NCBI GenBank assembly: GCA_018697195.1
Contig: CM031857.1
Span: 89,984,923-90,048,922 of the forward strand
Origin: Certhia americana
Lineage: Eukaryota > Chordata > Aves > Passeriformes > Certhiidae
Direction: 5' to 3'
Length of the DNA: 64,000 nt
Both the position numbers and the translations under genes were made by a program. The stretch's first letter is position 1. Each line of letters opens with the position of its first letter. The notes below the pieces were generated by a model. That model worked only from the letters and a program-made list of their open reading frames with translations. It did not search any database and was not told where the DNA came from. Below are positions 51,571 through 62,708 of the stretch, one piece after another.

Positions 51571-54500
51571 TTGGCAGTGGAGAAGTCCTGAGTGATGTAG
51601 CTTAATATTTGTCACCTATTTGGTAAAGTCACAAGTAGTGTATCTAAGACAGCCATATCAAAAAGCCAGAAGAAGGAAAAAAAACCTCTCTCTTAGTTCA
51701 AATCGCATGGGTCTGGATGCTAAAGTCATGACAGCTTGCATTGCAGCAGGGTGGAGAGTATGGCTGCCTGATCAAGGCTACCAAATTTTTAATGAATAGC
51801 GCTTGATTACTGCTCCCATTGTAGCAAAAGGTTGTTTGGAGATGAACAAGACTGTGCACAGAGGTATTCCACTCCCACCCTTCTTCACTCCCAAAACCAG
51901 ATGAGCTGGAGCTGTCTCCAGCATTATTACTCACAGCTGGGGAAGTTCTTCCTGAGAAATAGGTACGGTATCTCCATGAGCTGAGACTGGTGCATCCTTA
52001 TCTCAGCATGCAGGACTCACAGCCAATAGTCACTGAGACCCTGAGAACAGTTTTACTGCACTGTCTCATTACATCTCTTGCATGATAAAGTCCCTCAGAT
52101 AATATAAGGCTTGCTGTTGCAACATTTTGCATTTCTAGACAGGATTGCAGGGCTGCTGGGAATGTTTGACTGGTTTGGCATTCAAATGCAAGCCTTATCC
52201 CTACAAATCCTATGTCAAGCTTTCTAGGACATCCCCTTTATAAAGAATGGATTTGGGGTAAAATCAGTCTCACTGCAGTCTCAAAGGGCATAAGTCACAA
52301 GTAATTTGGGGCTTAGAAGGACCAGAAATTCAAATACAGGATCTTTCTAGAGAAGGGATCAAAACTGAGTGAGAAAGTTGAGTTCTAGTATTAGAGAGTG
52401 TCTTAAGAGCTACAGGCTTCCAGAAATGTCAAATTCCTGACACTGACTGTGGGTCAGAACTTTCCATTAAACTTCTCATCTGGAAGCAAATCTGCCTGAA
52501 GATCAGATGTCAGACACCAGAAAGCAATGCTTGTTTACATATTCAGAGTTTAAAATAAGAAATTTCCAATAATGTTTATGTTTAAAAAGAGATTTCTGTA
52601 AGATTTTTTTGTGAAGAGGAAGAACTGTTTACTTTTACAAAGGAGTAAGCAGACTTTTCTGTGGTATTCATAGCCTATTTGGGAAGTACCTTCCAGCATC
52701 TTTGGGAAAAGCTGTTTAAAAACAGTTCTCTACAAAAATAAGTCGTAAGGCTATAAAGCATTTTTTATCTTGGCAGACCAAAATAATTTTTCCCCAGTAT
52801 TTCAGGAAACCTCTGACGATCTCAAAAGTTCATTAGCTTGACTGTTTGGGAAGGAGTTTTCTTTCTGTCTTCAATCTTCTACTGATATGGATATTAACTT
52901 TTGTTTATATCAATACAGGGCCATTTTTTATCAGTTCATGTTTAGATGCTTGCTGTCTTATTGCTATTTCAACTAGGTGCGGCTTTAAACAAAAAACAAA
53001 GGGATTTTGTAGTTTTAAAAAGAACAGCTTCAGTGTTAAATTGGATTCCAGACAGTGGGATTTATAATCTAATTCTTACAAGAGGTTCAGAGCTTGATAT
53101 CAAGAGCTTCATTGTCCACATGTAGCACGTTGTAAAATCAGAAGTTCTAAATTCTTTTTTATTAAGTCTATTTTTTTCCTATCTCAAAGAGTTAAAATAT
53201 ATTATTTTTCTTCTTGCTGTTGATTAGCAAAAAATTCCTTACCCTCTGCTGTCCAAGAGTCATACATATTTGATAGCTTTATCCTTTTCTCCTTAGTATT
53301 TCAAATAATTCAGCTAGACTATCTTCATCAATGGGGTAAGCGGAGCTGTAACACCTACTTAAGGGAGGGGAGCCATCTGGTTTCCTTGCAGCTTGGAGCC
53401 TGCTGGCAAATATTAGGTTGTACCAATTTAGAGCATGATGAAGTGGGAAATAATGGACATTTCTAAAGAATCTGAAATAGGATCAGCTGTTATCGGCGAA
53501 AATTGGCAGGTGCAGTGCACTATGCTGGTTGTAAGCGTGGTCTCAAGTTGGAGAGTGCAGCTGGGAAAATGACTTGCTAATTGAATGGTTGCAGGACTCC
53601 CAGCAGCTCTGAAAGTAGTGGAGCATCATTAATTGGAGGGTCTAGGTTGACTTAGTGGAAGCTGTCACAGAAAGAGGGATGCTGCAAGTTGGGGTCTACT
53701 TTCTAGGCATTAGTGTGGCTTTTCCCTGTTACATTGAATGAGTCCTCATGGAGTCAGAAATGTTTTCAAACTCAGGAGGACTGGCCTGAGGCTAGCAACA
53801 TCTATTCTTTTATTTACAGCATGGTGACAGTGGTTGGGAGTTTTAAAAGCTCCTCAATTACACATTTGTTTAACCGCATATTTCTGTTGTTCATCTTTCC
53901 CTTCCTCTCTTTTTCCCTTTTATTTTCACTTGTGTTAGGTTTCAAAATTGGCTTGTCTTGTCTTGGAGCAGAAGTTATTAATAATTTTTTTTATTTAGTG
54001 CCTTGGAAGACCTTGTCCTCAACTGTTACTTGGATGCTGCCATAATTCATATAAGTAGTTACAGAAAAAAAAATGGCCTAGTTTTGGTCCAGAATAGTAT
54101 TACATACACCTCTGGTTTATGTGGGTCTCAGAATAGCAATGAATGCAAAAGCATGTGTGCATTAGCTGTGGCTCCCTTTTTCATATGTTGTTTTTATTCA
54201 TTAAATACAAACACATTGCAGTGCATTCTAGTTTAATATAGAGGCCTGTTGGCAAAATGTGGCATTTTCCATCAGCTGTTAACACACCTCAAGGGAAGAT
54301 GTATTGGCAATGAGTGCTGTGCAGAAAGCACTGCTGACTTCAGAGTGCACTTCATGTATCATAAGTGATGGTAGCATCCCTGTCCGCCTAAAATCTCTCC
54401 AGCCATGTACATTGTAGCTTTCCTGGATGAGTTATGAAGTCTGGGAACGTAAGAGACTTCAGTGACAGGGTTGTGCCACCCAGCATGTCTCTGGCCTGCA

Positions 54501-54944
54501 TAGACATAGTCTTCCAGTGGCCATCAAGCTCTTCCAAAGTTTAGGTGATACAGCTAGGGAAAATGCCTTCAGTTCGCATCTCCATCTGGATAACCTGTGT
54601 TAGGTAGAAGGCAGGGAAAATGAAGCTGTGAAGATTTGGAAGATGTACCCTTGGATCAAAACCATGTGTGGCAAATGTCAAGCACAGGCCTATTATGGAA
54701 CTGAGAACAGCAGAACATTGACGAAGAGGGTCCTGCCTCCTTCCCCAGGCTCTGACTCAGCAGCCTGGGACAACCTGTTTTGGGGAATGCTGTGTTTTTA
54801 AATGTTGTAGCTTCATGTGGACCTATTTATAGTGCCTGGTTCTAGCTTAACTCATCTGGATGCTTACTTTGCCTCTTTTGATCTTCCTGGCATTAACAAG
54901 TGGATGGAAATAATTCACCTGGCCTCATAAATCAAATAAATTTG

Positions 54945-55310
54945 CAGAGTCAGAGAATCCTTTAGGCTGGAAAGGACCTCCAAGGTCCAACTGTTAATTC
55001 AGCACTGCCAAGCCAGTCCCTAAACCCTGGCCTTGAAGTGCCATGTCTTTTAAGTCTTTGAAATACCTCCAGGGACAGTGATTCCACCACTTTCCTGGGT
55101 AGTCTGTTCCAGTGCTTCACAACCCTTTCAGTGAAGAAATTTTTCCTAATATCCTGTTCTAAACCTCCCCTGGCACAACATGAGGCCATTTCCTCTTGTC
55201 CTGTCAGTTATTACCTGGGAGAAGAGGCCAACCCTTACTATGCTACAATCTCCTTTCAGGTGGTTGTAGAGAGAGGTAAGGCCCCCTGAGCTTTCTTTTC
55301 TGCAGCGGAG
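54945..55310 (-). mobile_element. CR1 LINE 3' fragment, antisense, immediately upstream of SH3RF3 exon C
   Basis: The + strand reads AGAGTCAGAGAATCCTTTAG, then GCTGGAAAGGACCTCCAAGG, then TTCAGTGAAGAAATTTTTCC, then CTGGCACAACATGAGGCCAT, then AGGTGGTTGTAGAGAGAGGT and CCCCCTGAGCTTTCTTTTC. This is an antisense CR1 3' end, longer (about 365 bases) and better preserved than the other copies. Its right edge is recognisable to about 55310, roughly 50 bases before the exon C start at 55361, so the insertion lies very near the branch-point and pyrimidine region. On the gene's sense strand the element carries both an acceptor-like site (CTTTCTTTTCTGCAG ending at 55305) and a donor-like site (GAGAG|GTAAGG at 55275/55276). 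Confidence 0.9.
54962..55189 (-). pseudogene. CR1 pol C-terminal remnant, still open for 75 codons
   Basis: On the minus strand this frame contains [20 protein letters not shown] followed by [12 protein letters not shown], the highly conserved C-terminal segment of CR1 ORF2 (endonuclease/reverse transcriptase protein). The upstream catalytic domains are absent because the copy is 5'-truncated, so the protein would be non-functional. The frame diverges from the usual C terminus after LEVFQ, which suggests a small frameshift. The open frame may simply be young age, not selection. Confidence 0.85.
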
Positions 55311-55318
55311 GGAACCTT

Positions 55319-55360
55319 ATCACTCTCTCCAACTCCTTTTTTATCTTTCCCTTCTCACAG
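55319..55360 (+). promoter_or_regulatory. 3' splice-site region of SH3RF3 exon C
   Basis: A pyrimidine-rich tract with CTCTCTCCAACTCC, then TTTTTTATCTTTCCCTTCTC, ends in ACAG at 55360. It lies just beyond the recognisable edge of the antisense CR1. The competing CR1-derived AG at 55304-55305 is 55 bases upstream. Confidence 0.8.
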
Positions 55361-55729
55361 CTGAATGAATCTGCCAAGCAGCTCATGGAGATGGACAAGA
55401 CGTGCTCGGCTGCTGCCTCTGGCTGTGACATGCCGCTGGCGACAGAGACAGTGGCAGTGGCGGCAGCAGCGGCGGTGGGTCTGGCACCGTGCTCCACGCT
55501 GGCTGGTGCAGGGGCTGCTGGAGCAGCCCAGCGGCAGGTGGAAGGCAAGAAGAACGCCAAGAAGCGCCATTCCTTCACCGCCCTCAGCATGACACACAAG
55601 TCCTCCCAGGCCGCCAGCAACCGGCACTCCATGGAGATCAGTGCCCCCGTCCTCATCAGCTCTAGCGACCCACGGGCAGCTGCCAGGATCGGGGACCTGA
55701 CCCACCTCTCCTCCAGTGCCCCAGCCCAG
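55361..55729 (+). CDS. SH3RF3: SH3RF3 exon C: linker after SH3-2 with Ala-rich tract and KKRHSF element
   Basis: A 369-base exon of 123 codons, phase 0 at both ends. The acceptor ends CTTCTCACAG at 55360; the donor is CAG|GTAAGG at 55729/55730. It opens LNESAKQLMEMDK, directly continuing exon B's ILYVE. Next is a low-complexity segment with AVAAAAAV (residues 32-39) and AGAGAAGAA (48-56). The basic element KKNAKKRHSF (63-72) follows, then the Ser-rich block ending HSMEISAPVLISSSDPRAAA (89-108) and RIGDL. The last block is nearly identical to what I recall of human SH3RF3 and distinct from SH3RF1. By analogy with POSH, the region after SH3-2 takes part in Rac binding, and KKRHSF resembles a basophilic kinase site; both roles are inferred. 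The exon is much GC-richer than its introns. Long antisense frames across it (55243-55863 and 55355-55705) are shadows. Read-through of the donor stays open for 74 codons. Confidence 0.93.
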
Positions 55730-58700
55730 GTAAGGTGGGATGCAGGGGGGGTTTGGGCATCCTTAGCAGGTGGCACTCTCTTATTTCGCCTCTTCCAAAA
55801 TGGCACACCCTCGCATGAAGCTGTCACATGGTGCTGTTGTCCTGCTGTGACAGTACTTGGCATCGGCCATTCCTATACTTGCATTGATCAATGGGCAGGG
55901 GTGAGCAGCCAGAGGATAAGGACAAACTGGATTCACAATATTGCAACACTTTAAAAACCAAATAGCAATCCTACAATTTGCTAGAAGTAATGCAACTGTT
56001 GCACCAGTTTCTGGTGTAGAAAGGAGTAATTTTGAGTGATCACATTACCCTGAAGGTATCTGTTACTCTGCAGGGTAGCAATGTCAGTATGAAATTCACA
56101 CACTGAGGATAAAAAAAGATTTTTTGAATAATTATTTCTGTACAGATCACTGGAGGATGAGCAAATGTGCTGTACTTTGACAAGTGTTGTACCCAGCAAG
56201 TAGCTGCTGTTTAGAAAAACCCAAGGAGTTTTAAACCATCACACATGTTGACAGTGCAGCCCTCTCCATCCTTCCCCCTCGCAAAGGAGGATGCAGAAGA
56301 GCGTCCTCCCAGACAACCCCACAGGTCGCAAAAGCAGCTTTCAAGAGGCTGCTTCTGGGGCCCTGGCAGAAACAGGAGCCGAACTCGCCAAGGGTGACTG
56401 AAACCCTTTGAAATTGCCCACTGTTTCTATGGATAAGGAAAACCAACTGACAATTTGCAGTTTGAAGTGTAGAAGAGAAGGGAGAATAAGTGACAGTCCC
56501 AAAGCTCTTCTGCCTCACCCCTCCTGCCCAGTCACCTACACAGTGTGTGTGCAGATTAGCACCCACAGGTGATTTGTAGACCACCTATAGTCTGTGCTGC
56601 TTGCTAGTGCCAAGATAACCTCGGCATGACAGGGTCTTCCCACACATCATGTCATTGCTGAAAAAAGCCATCCTTGCCGTTTTCCTCTCCCTGGACATGC
56701 CTTCTGGCCCCTCACATCCATGTCCCCATACAGGGACAAACATGGATCACTTGCCAACCATGTGGCGGCCCGGAGCAGGAAGCAATTCATGTTACAGCCA
56801 CGCCCATGCTGTATGCTTGTAGATGGCCAGGAGGGGAACAGGCAGCAAACTGCAGGGGCTGCTTTGGGCAGAAATACCTGTTTATGTCCATCTATAGTGC
56901 TGGTGGGTCTGCCCTTGAGGCCAGTGTGGTGCACCAGACTATGGCGTCACTCCTGATAGCTGTGCCCTGCTGTGACCCACGACATGGGTGCTGCCCCTGC
57001 AGCAAAGATTTGCAAGGGCACTGCGGGAGGCAGGGTGCCTGCAGGCACACCACGTGTGATTCAGGGCCAGCCAAAACTGTACTGAGAGGACACTGCCACA
57101 GTGGAGCAGTACTCTCTGCTCCTCCCTCAGCTGCTCACCTCCCTCCACTGCCCATCCACATGTAGGAGCCAGAGAGGCAGCTCAGTCCAATTGTAATAGC
57201 ACTCATTTTCTTCCACATGCCTTTTCCAGGAAGGGCTTCTGTGGTGTAAGGTCTTCCCCCGCTTTCAGCCCCCAGCAGGAGGGTGAAGGTGAGGATATGG
57301 CCCCCACACAAAGCAGCATGGGTGTTAAGATGTACTGGGACATACGTGCAGCAGCACAAGCACTACACATGAGGGAGGGTCCTAAACTTGTCAAGTAAAT
57401 GACACACAGGTTTTTGGCACCAAGAGTTACATATTTGGACTCTACAGAGACGTGATAGACAGTGGCTTTTCTGTTCCTGTGCTAGTCAAGAGAAACACAA
57501 AACACGCCCTCTTTTGTTAGAGTCACATTGAAGGTTCATTCTGAGCTAGTAAACCACAAAAGTTATACCATGAAACAAAAAGTGCCTTGATTATTCTCCC
57601 CTGTTTTAACAGAACAACTGGTATGCGAAACCCCACTCATTTCTCAAACAATTTTGTCACTTGCATGCAAGTGGTAGAGGACAAGAAGGACCTGATGCTT
57701 CTGGTGACAAGTTATGATTATCAAAATCCAGCCCACAGGAAGCTTGGTTGGGTTCTTTGCAGCAGATGGGAAAACATGTAGTTTGTGCCATGGTTAAAAG
57801 CTCATCTAAGGCTGGGGTGTAATGAAGCCCACAGTGGGAGCAGGTTTGGGGAGCAGTTCTGCCCCAGGGCATAGAGCCAGTTTGCAGACAAGGCAGCTGA
57901 GCACATGCCTCTATCACTGCTGGTCAAAACTTTTGTCTTGGACAAAATCCAGGCTGGGAAGAGAGTCTTGGTGGCTCAGATCAATCTTAGTGAAAAGAGG
58001 CTTCCCTCTGTCAAAAAGTGTCATAGCACCCTGTCACCCCAAGTGTGGAATTTACATGTATTAATACGTATCTCTGCTTTTGGGAACTTTGCTTTCTAAT
58101 TTGAGGGATTTAAACATTTCCCTTTGAAAACTTTGCAATGAATGTGGGGGAAAAAAGTAGGGCTGAAGTTTTCACTATGTTCTCTTGATGGTCAGAGCAG
58201 CCTTCAGGAAAATACTTACAAGATTAGCAATAAAATCACAAGAGCTACAAACATGAATTCACATGCTTTTAAGCCTGCTTAGTTAGGACTACAAAAAAAA
58301 CAGAATTTGGCTCTCACCAAATGTACATTAAAATTGTGCAGCTATATTTATATAACTATTAATCCCATAATAATAGGGGTTACATTTTAATTAAAAATGT
58401 CAAAAATTCAGTCTCTTCTCTGCCATCTGCTAAGACCTGACATGGCTCTGAAGCAATTAATGATGCTTCAGCCTTAGACAGAATATCAGTTCAGCACTTT
58501 TCTTTTATTCACATGGCTGAAGGCCAGCCAGAGTAGCATAAACAATGGGCCCCATGAGCTCTTACATCAAGGCATTCAGGGCAGTGGGAATCTTGTCTTC
58601 AGATTTTTTGCTCTAAAATGCATTTGGCATTTCTAAGGTAAATGTCCTGCATGTCTTGTTCAGGGTTTGACACCATGACAAATCTGCAAACTGATTCTGC

Positions 58701-59002
58701 TGCTGCTCCAGAAGTGCTAAGGGGTGTTGCTGAGAGCATGGGCAGGTTGCAGGAAAGCTGTGCATGTAGCTGCCAAACTCACCAGTGAGCTCTGCTGAAG
58801 GAAGATGTCTCACCTTTTCTTTCCTCAGTTGAAGAGGAACCTCTCTGTCCTGCATGTCATTGTCATAGCCATTGTGTAGTTCTCTCTGTAACCATCTCAG
58901 GCCCTTGCTGGTTTGAAACAGCAAATTCATCCAAAGCTTATTTGTTATATGGGAAACAACAAATATACAGAGCTTCGGTATCTAGCAAAATTATGCCTTG
59001 CC

Positions 59003-59023
59003 TTTTTTTTTTTTTTTTTTTTT
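59003..59023. repeat. Poly-T tract (21 T)
   Basis: Twenty-one consecutive T residues on the + strand, which could be the tail of an antisense retroposed copy. No element body is recognised on its right. Confidence 0.95.
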
Positions 59024-61314
59024 AACTAGAATGTAAATTTGGTTTATTCTGTCGTTGTATCCCATCCTTGAAATTTCCAGGCAGTTTTTCATTGCTTATT
59101 TATTAGGTTTATTCATAAAAAGAAATAAAGAAATTTCGTTCAGTTTAGTAGGTATGGGTTTCTCTGGAACCTATCAGGATTGGTATTTAGCTTGCAGGGG
59201 GATTTTACATTTTGAAAAAGTTCAACAGTTTTCTTATAGCCTGTCCTTTGAACAAGCAGAATTCAATTACAGGAGTTCTTGAATGGCATCCAGTCCCCTA
59301 CCTCAAGGCAAGCGGCTGGTGCCCAGTGAAACAGTCTCCTCAAAACAAGCATCAGTTTTCCCTGTAGACCTGAGGCACCTACATTTGGAGCACCTGTTTT
59401 CTCTGTGCTGACATCACACATCTGAAACAGAAACACCTAAGGCTTACTGCCTAAGTTACTGCAGGAACTTAAAGTTTAGGTGCAAATTTTACATGTTTCA
59501 GTAAATGTAGCATATATTCTACGCCTTAGAAGTTATTTCACGCTCAGTGCTTTATTCTTGTGGCTTTTGTCAATTCTTGTGAATTGAAACCAGACTTCCA
59601 CACTGAGCTGACATTTTTTTTTTGGTTTTATGAGTCGTTACACGATTATAGGCCTCCAGGAGGGCACAGATTTCTACATATTGTGCACTGACATGCAGAC
59701 CAGACTATGAAATCACATGTTTTGAAAGCAGTTCTGCATATCATTAATTTAATAATCGAAGGCTGCTGGCCTTCCATAATGTGTTCTTTGTTCTTTAAGC
59801 AGAACCAACTCAGCTGTTTTCCAAAAGCCAAGATGTATTTTGAAATGAATGACAGTCTTAAAAAACATCTTCACTGACTACAAACTTTGGGATGCTTGAA
59901 AGTGTGAAGAATCAACTTGAAGTCACCTCAGCTGGATAAAATAGTGACTGGAATTTCACAGCAGCCAGGATATAAAGATATTTAATTTAAAAGAGGCAAT
60001 GCTGGAATCCTAATTTTGCCTGCAACTAAATTTGCTTGTATGCTTTTTGCTGCATGCTGAGCATCACTCATTAAATGTAAGATCTGTATCTGAAAGGTAA
60101 TAGTGTCTGTCCATCACGCAGAATGTCCTATCATGCTGGCAAAATGGATTTTTATTGAAGATGTTAAGTAGTGCTTCAGGCCTGTGATGGAGCTGAAGCT
60201 GAATTAGGTTACGGGTGCAGGGGAGCAGTTTGTAACTGAGACTCCTTGGGGAGTGGGGAAGGTCCCCCTGGAAAGTAATCATGCCTAGGCCTCAGATGGC
60301 TTGCCTTGCTTCCATTTTCACCCCTTATGAATTATTCGTCCCTGCTAGTTGAAAAGGTCATGGGTCAGTACTGCTCCAAATCCCCTGGATTTTGACAGAA
60401 AAAGCGTCTCATGAATAATGAAGCATGGCTTTGTGCACACCAGGGTAACAGTTGAGTGAGGCAGAAAGGATCCTCACCACAGAAGGAACGTCTGTGTGTG
60501 TTTTGAACAACTCATCACCATGCACAAGAAGTCAATTTGTATCTGCAAGTATTAATACAAGCTCCTAACCAGAGGACACACGTTCAGGAAAAGCTGAGAA
60601 CAATGTCTTGCATGCTCCCAATCCCAAAGAGTGACAGGATTTGAAATGAAAAAATGTTCCTTGAAGTGTCTTGCTATATAAATCATTTGGGAGTGTGTCC
60701 TTATCAGTTACTTAGAAGTGCTGAATTTTAGCTGAGAAAATGTAATAGCAGAACTCTGGTTGAGCCTTGGCTGATAACCTAAATGTGCTGACCATGAGAG
60801 GCATACAGATTATACCTAAAATTCAGAGACTAAAAATGAACCTTGAATTTTCAAGTGCACAAGTTCTGAGAAAATAAGTCAAATTCAGGTATTTTTCAGC
60901 TTTGGCTGGGAGTCCAAATTCTATCCAGCCTGCTCTGTTGCTGACGAAATGACAACTGACTGGATACAAGAGTGAAACAGGTGAAACCAAGGGCAGCTAT
61001 TTCAGGAGGCAGCACCAGTCAAAATGGCAAAAGAGAAGAAATATTGGTCCAACCTGTCTTTCTGTAATTTACATCAAAATATGTCATGAAAACTGCATAA
61101 GAGCTTTTGCTAAGGTCTAACATAAACTAATTATTTGTCCTTGTTCTATTTTTCCAGAATTTACAGTTCTATTCATAGTTACTTATAACTATTCCAGACA
61201 TTGCCTATTCTAAATAACTTTATCATGTTGGGGGGAAAGGGGGGTGCTATAGGTAGGAAGGAGTTAACTTCTTTTAAACAGAAAGTTTTACGCAGGAATG
61301 TAAGCAGCTTTTCC

Positions 61315-61334
61315 TTTTTTTTTTTTTTTTTTTT
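61315..61334. repeat. Poly-T tract (20 T)
   Basis: Twenty consecutive T residues following TTTTCC. In the sense transcript it is a long U-run, with no neighbouring acceptor AG followed by a coding frame. Confidence 0.95.
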
Positions 61335-61917
61335 GGCTACCAATAGGTCTCTGAATATACTCTGTGCATATTGGGATATATTACATTATTTGACAAAACT
61401 GTTGCAAATGAGGCTCATGAGCTGACTCAGTCTATGGACTGATTACATAAGCTATGAGGAATCCAGGTCAAAGCAAAATTGTCTTTAGGGAACTACCAGG
61501 TTAGAGAAAGTGTCTTCTCTTTTTCCTAAAATATGCCTTATCACAAATACATTTTGAAAGATTTTTCAAGAACCACACAAAACCTAATTTTTTACAGGAA
61601 CTAGGAAGAGAAAGTTGTGCTTTAGAAGGATTATTTAACTGTACCTGAAATCCCATTGCCTGTAAATGAAAAACAGTATTTTTTTTCCAGATGCTCCTCA
61701 GGGTAGTAACCCAAAAACATTTTGACGCTGAAATAATTTTTGCACACAGCTAATCCGGAGGCTTTACAGTACCTGCCAGTCAACTACTGGTTTGGAAGTC
61801 TCAAGTGAGACACTGTCTTGGTATTTACCCTATACTGTAAAATCCTGTTCATTGGGCACACGCTATGTGTACATGTTTGACATTTGAGCAGAAATTATTA
61901 AAGTGTATATTTTCCTC

Positions 61918-61942
61918 TTTTTTTTTCTTTTTTTTTTTTTTT
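61918..61942. repeat. Interrupted poly-T tract
   Basis: Nine T, one C, then fifteen T. It is followed by AACTTGGAG, not by an AG acceptor with coding sequence, so I do not read it as a splice-site tract. Confidence 0.95.
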
Positions 61943-62684
61943 AACTTGGAGCGTTTGTTTATTTGTTTACCACTATTTTCTCCCTGGAGGAGGACTTCCT
62001 ACAGGAGGCACTGCCCAGGATCCTGATGAGTTTGTTGTACAGTTATCAAAAGGATAATTATGAGTCTGGGATTAAGTTAACATCTTTTACAGGTCAAGCT
62101 TTCACTTGAAGCCTTCCTGTGTCTCTGTGTTTGATTTTTCATATTCTTTGATGCTAGAATTGCAAGAAACTATTTACCACAAACCTATTTAAAACCTTGT
62201 GCTGGAGAGGTATACCATGATCATAGCCTGAGAGAAACAAGGCTGAATAAAATATAATTCTCATGATGCTCATCCACATGATGCTTAATTAGTCCTCATC
62301 TGGGGGAGCTGAGAAGCTGCGAGTCAGAATAATCAGTGCTTTTATGGATAGTAATGTCAGATGAATCTTCAGAAGAAAATTACAAAAATATTTGGGTTTT
62401 TTTTCTTCTAACTTTCAGGCATCATTAGATTGTAGGACAGGGAAAATGGAAGCTCAGGAAATTAATTTACTTGACTTCTCTGCGTAGCTCTGTGAGCTAC
62501 TGGGAGAAGACTTGGTCTAGAGTTTTTGGTCTATTACAGACCAAAAATAATCAGGGCCAGCCTGGTTCTAGAACAAGCTGGCATAATACTCTGCCTCAAT
62601 TCATCCACAGCCACAGGACCGCTTGTAAGAACCCGCCAGTAAATCATATAAATTTAGCTCCAGTTTTTGCAGGAAGGAACTGGG

Positions 62685-62708
62685 TATTTATGCAGCTATT
62701 TATGCAGC
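62685..62708. repeat. 12-bp perfect tandem duplication beside E-box motifs
   Basis: TATTTATGCAGC occurs twice in direct succession and runs into TGCAGCTG, giving a CAGCTG E-box and several TTTATG motifs in about 35 bases. This could be a small enhancer-like cluster or simple slippage; the sequence alone does not decide. Confidence 0.9.

Larger units (their letters stand above)
33473..55360 (+). other. SH3RF3 intron between exons B and C (21,888 bases)
   Basis: A phase-0 intron from GTAAGT to TTTCCCTTCTCACAG. Reading through the donor reaches TAA after three codons. Recognised contents are an alternating purine/pyrimidine patch (35178-35222), a TACA repeat (37477-37530), an AT-rich patch (38736-38818), a sense CR1 with deletions (41175-41549), A-rich runs (51526-51570) and an antisense CR1 (54945-55310). 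The frame at 40676-41194 (+, 172 codons) runs into the CR1 at its end, has no recognised domain, and is not called as a gene. I see nothing identifiable in the rest. Confidence 0.9.

Noticed and set aside
26455..55729. Assignment of the exons to SH3RF1 (POSH) instead of SH3RF3
   Set aside because: The [13 protein letters not shown] and HSMEISAPVLISSSDPRAAA blocks match SH3RF3 as recalled, whereas SH3RF1 has different residues at several of these positions (for example a DKEADKDCLPF-type segment).
55243..55863. 206-codon minus-strand open frame, and the 116-codon frame 55355-55705
   Set aside because: Both lie antisense to SH3RF3 exon C, whose GC-rich codons leave few stops in other frames. 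No recognisable domain; the sense frame has splice sites and clear SH3RF3 similarity.
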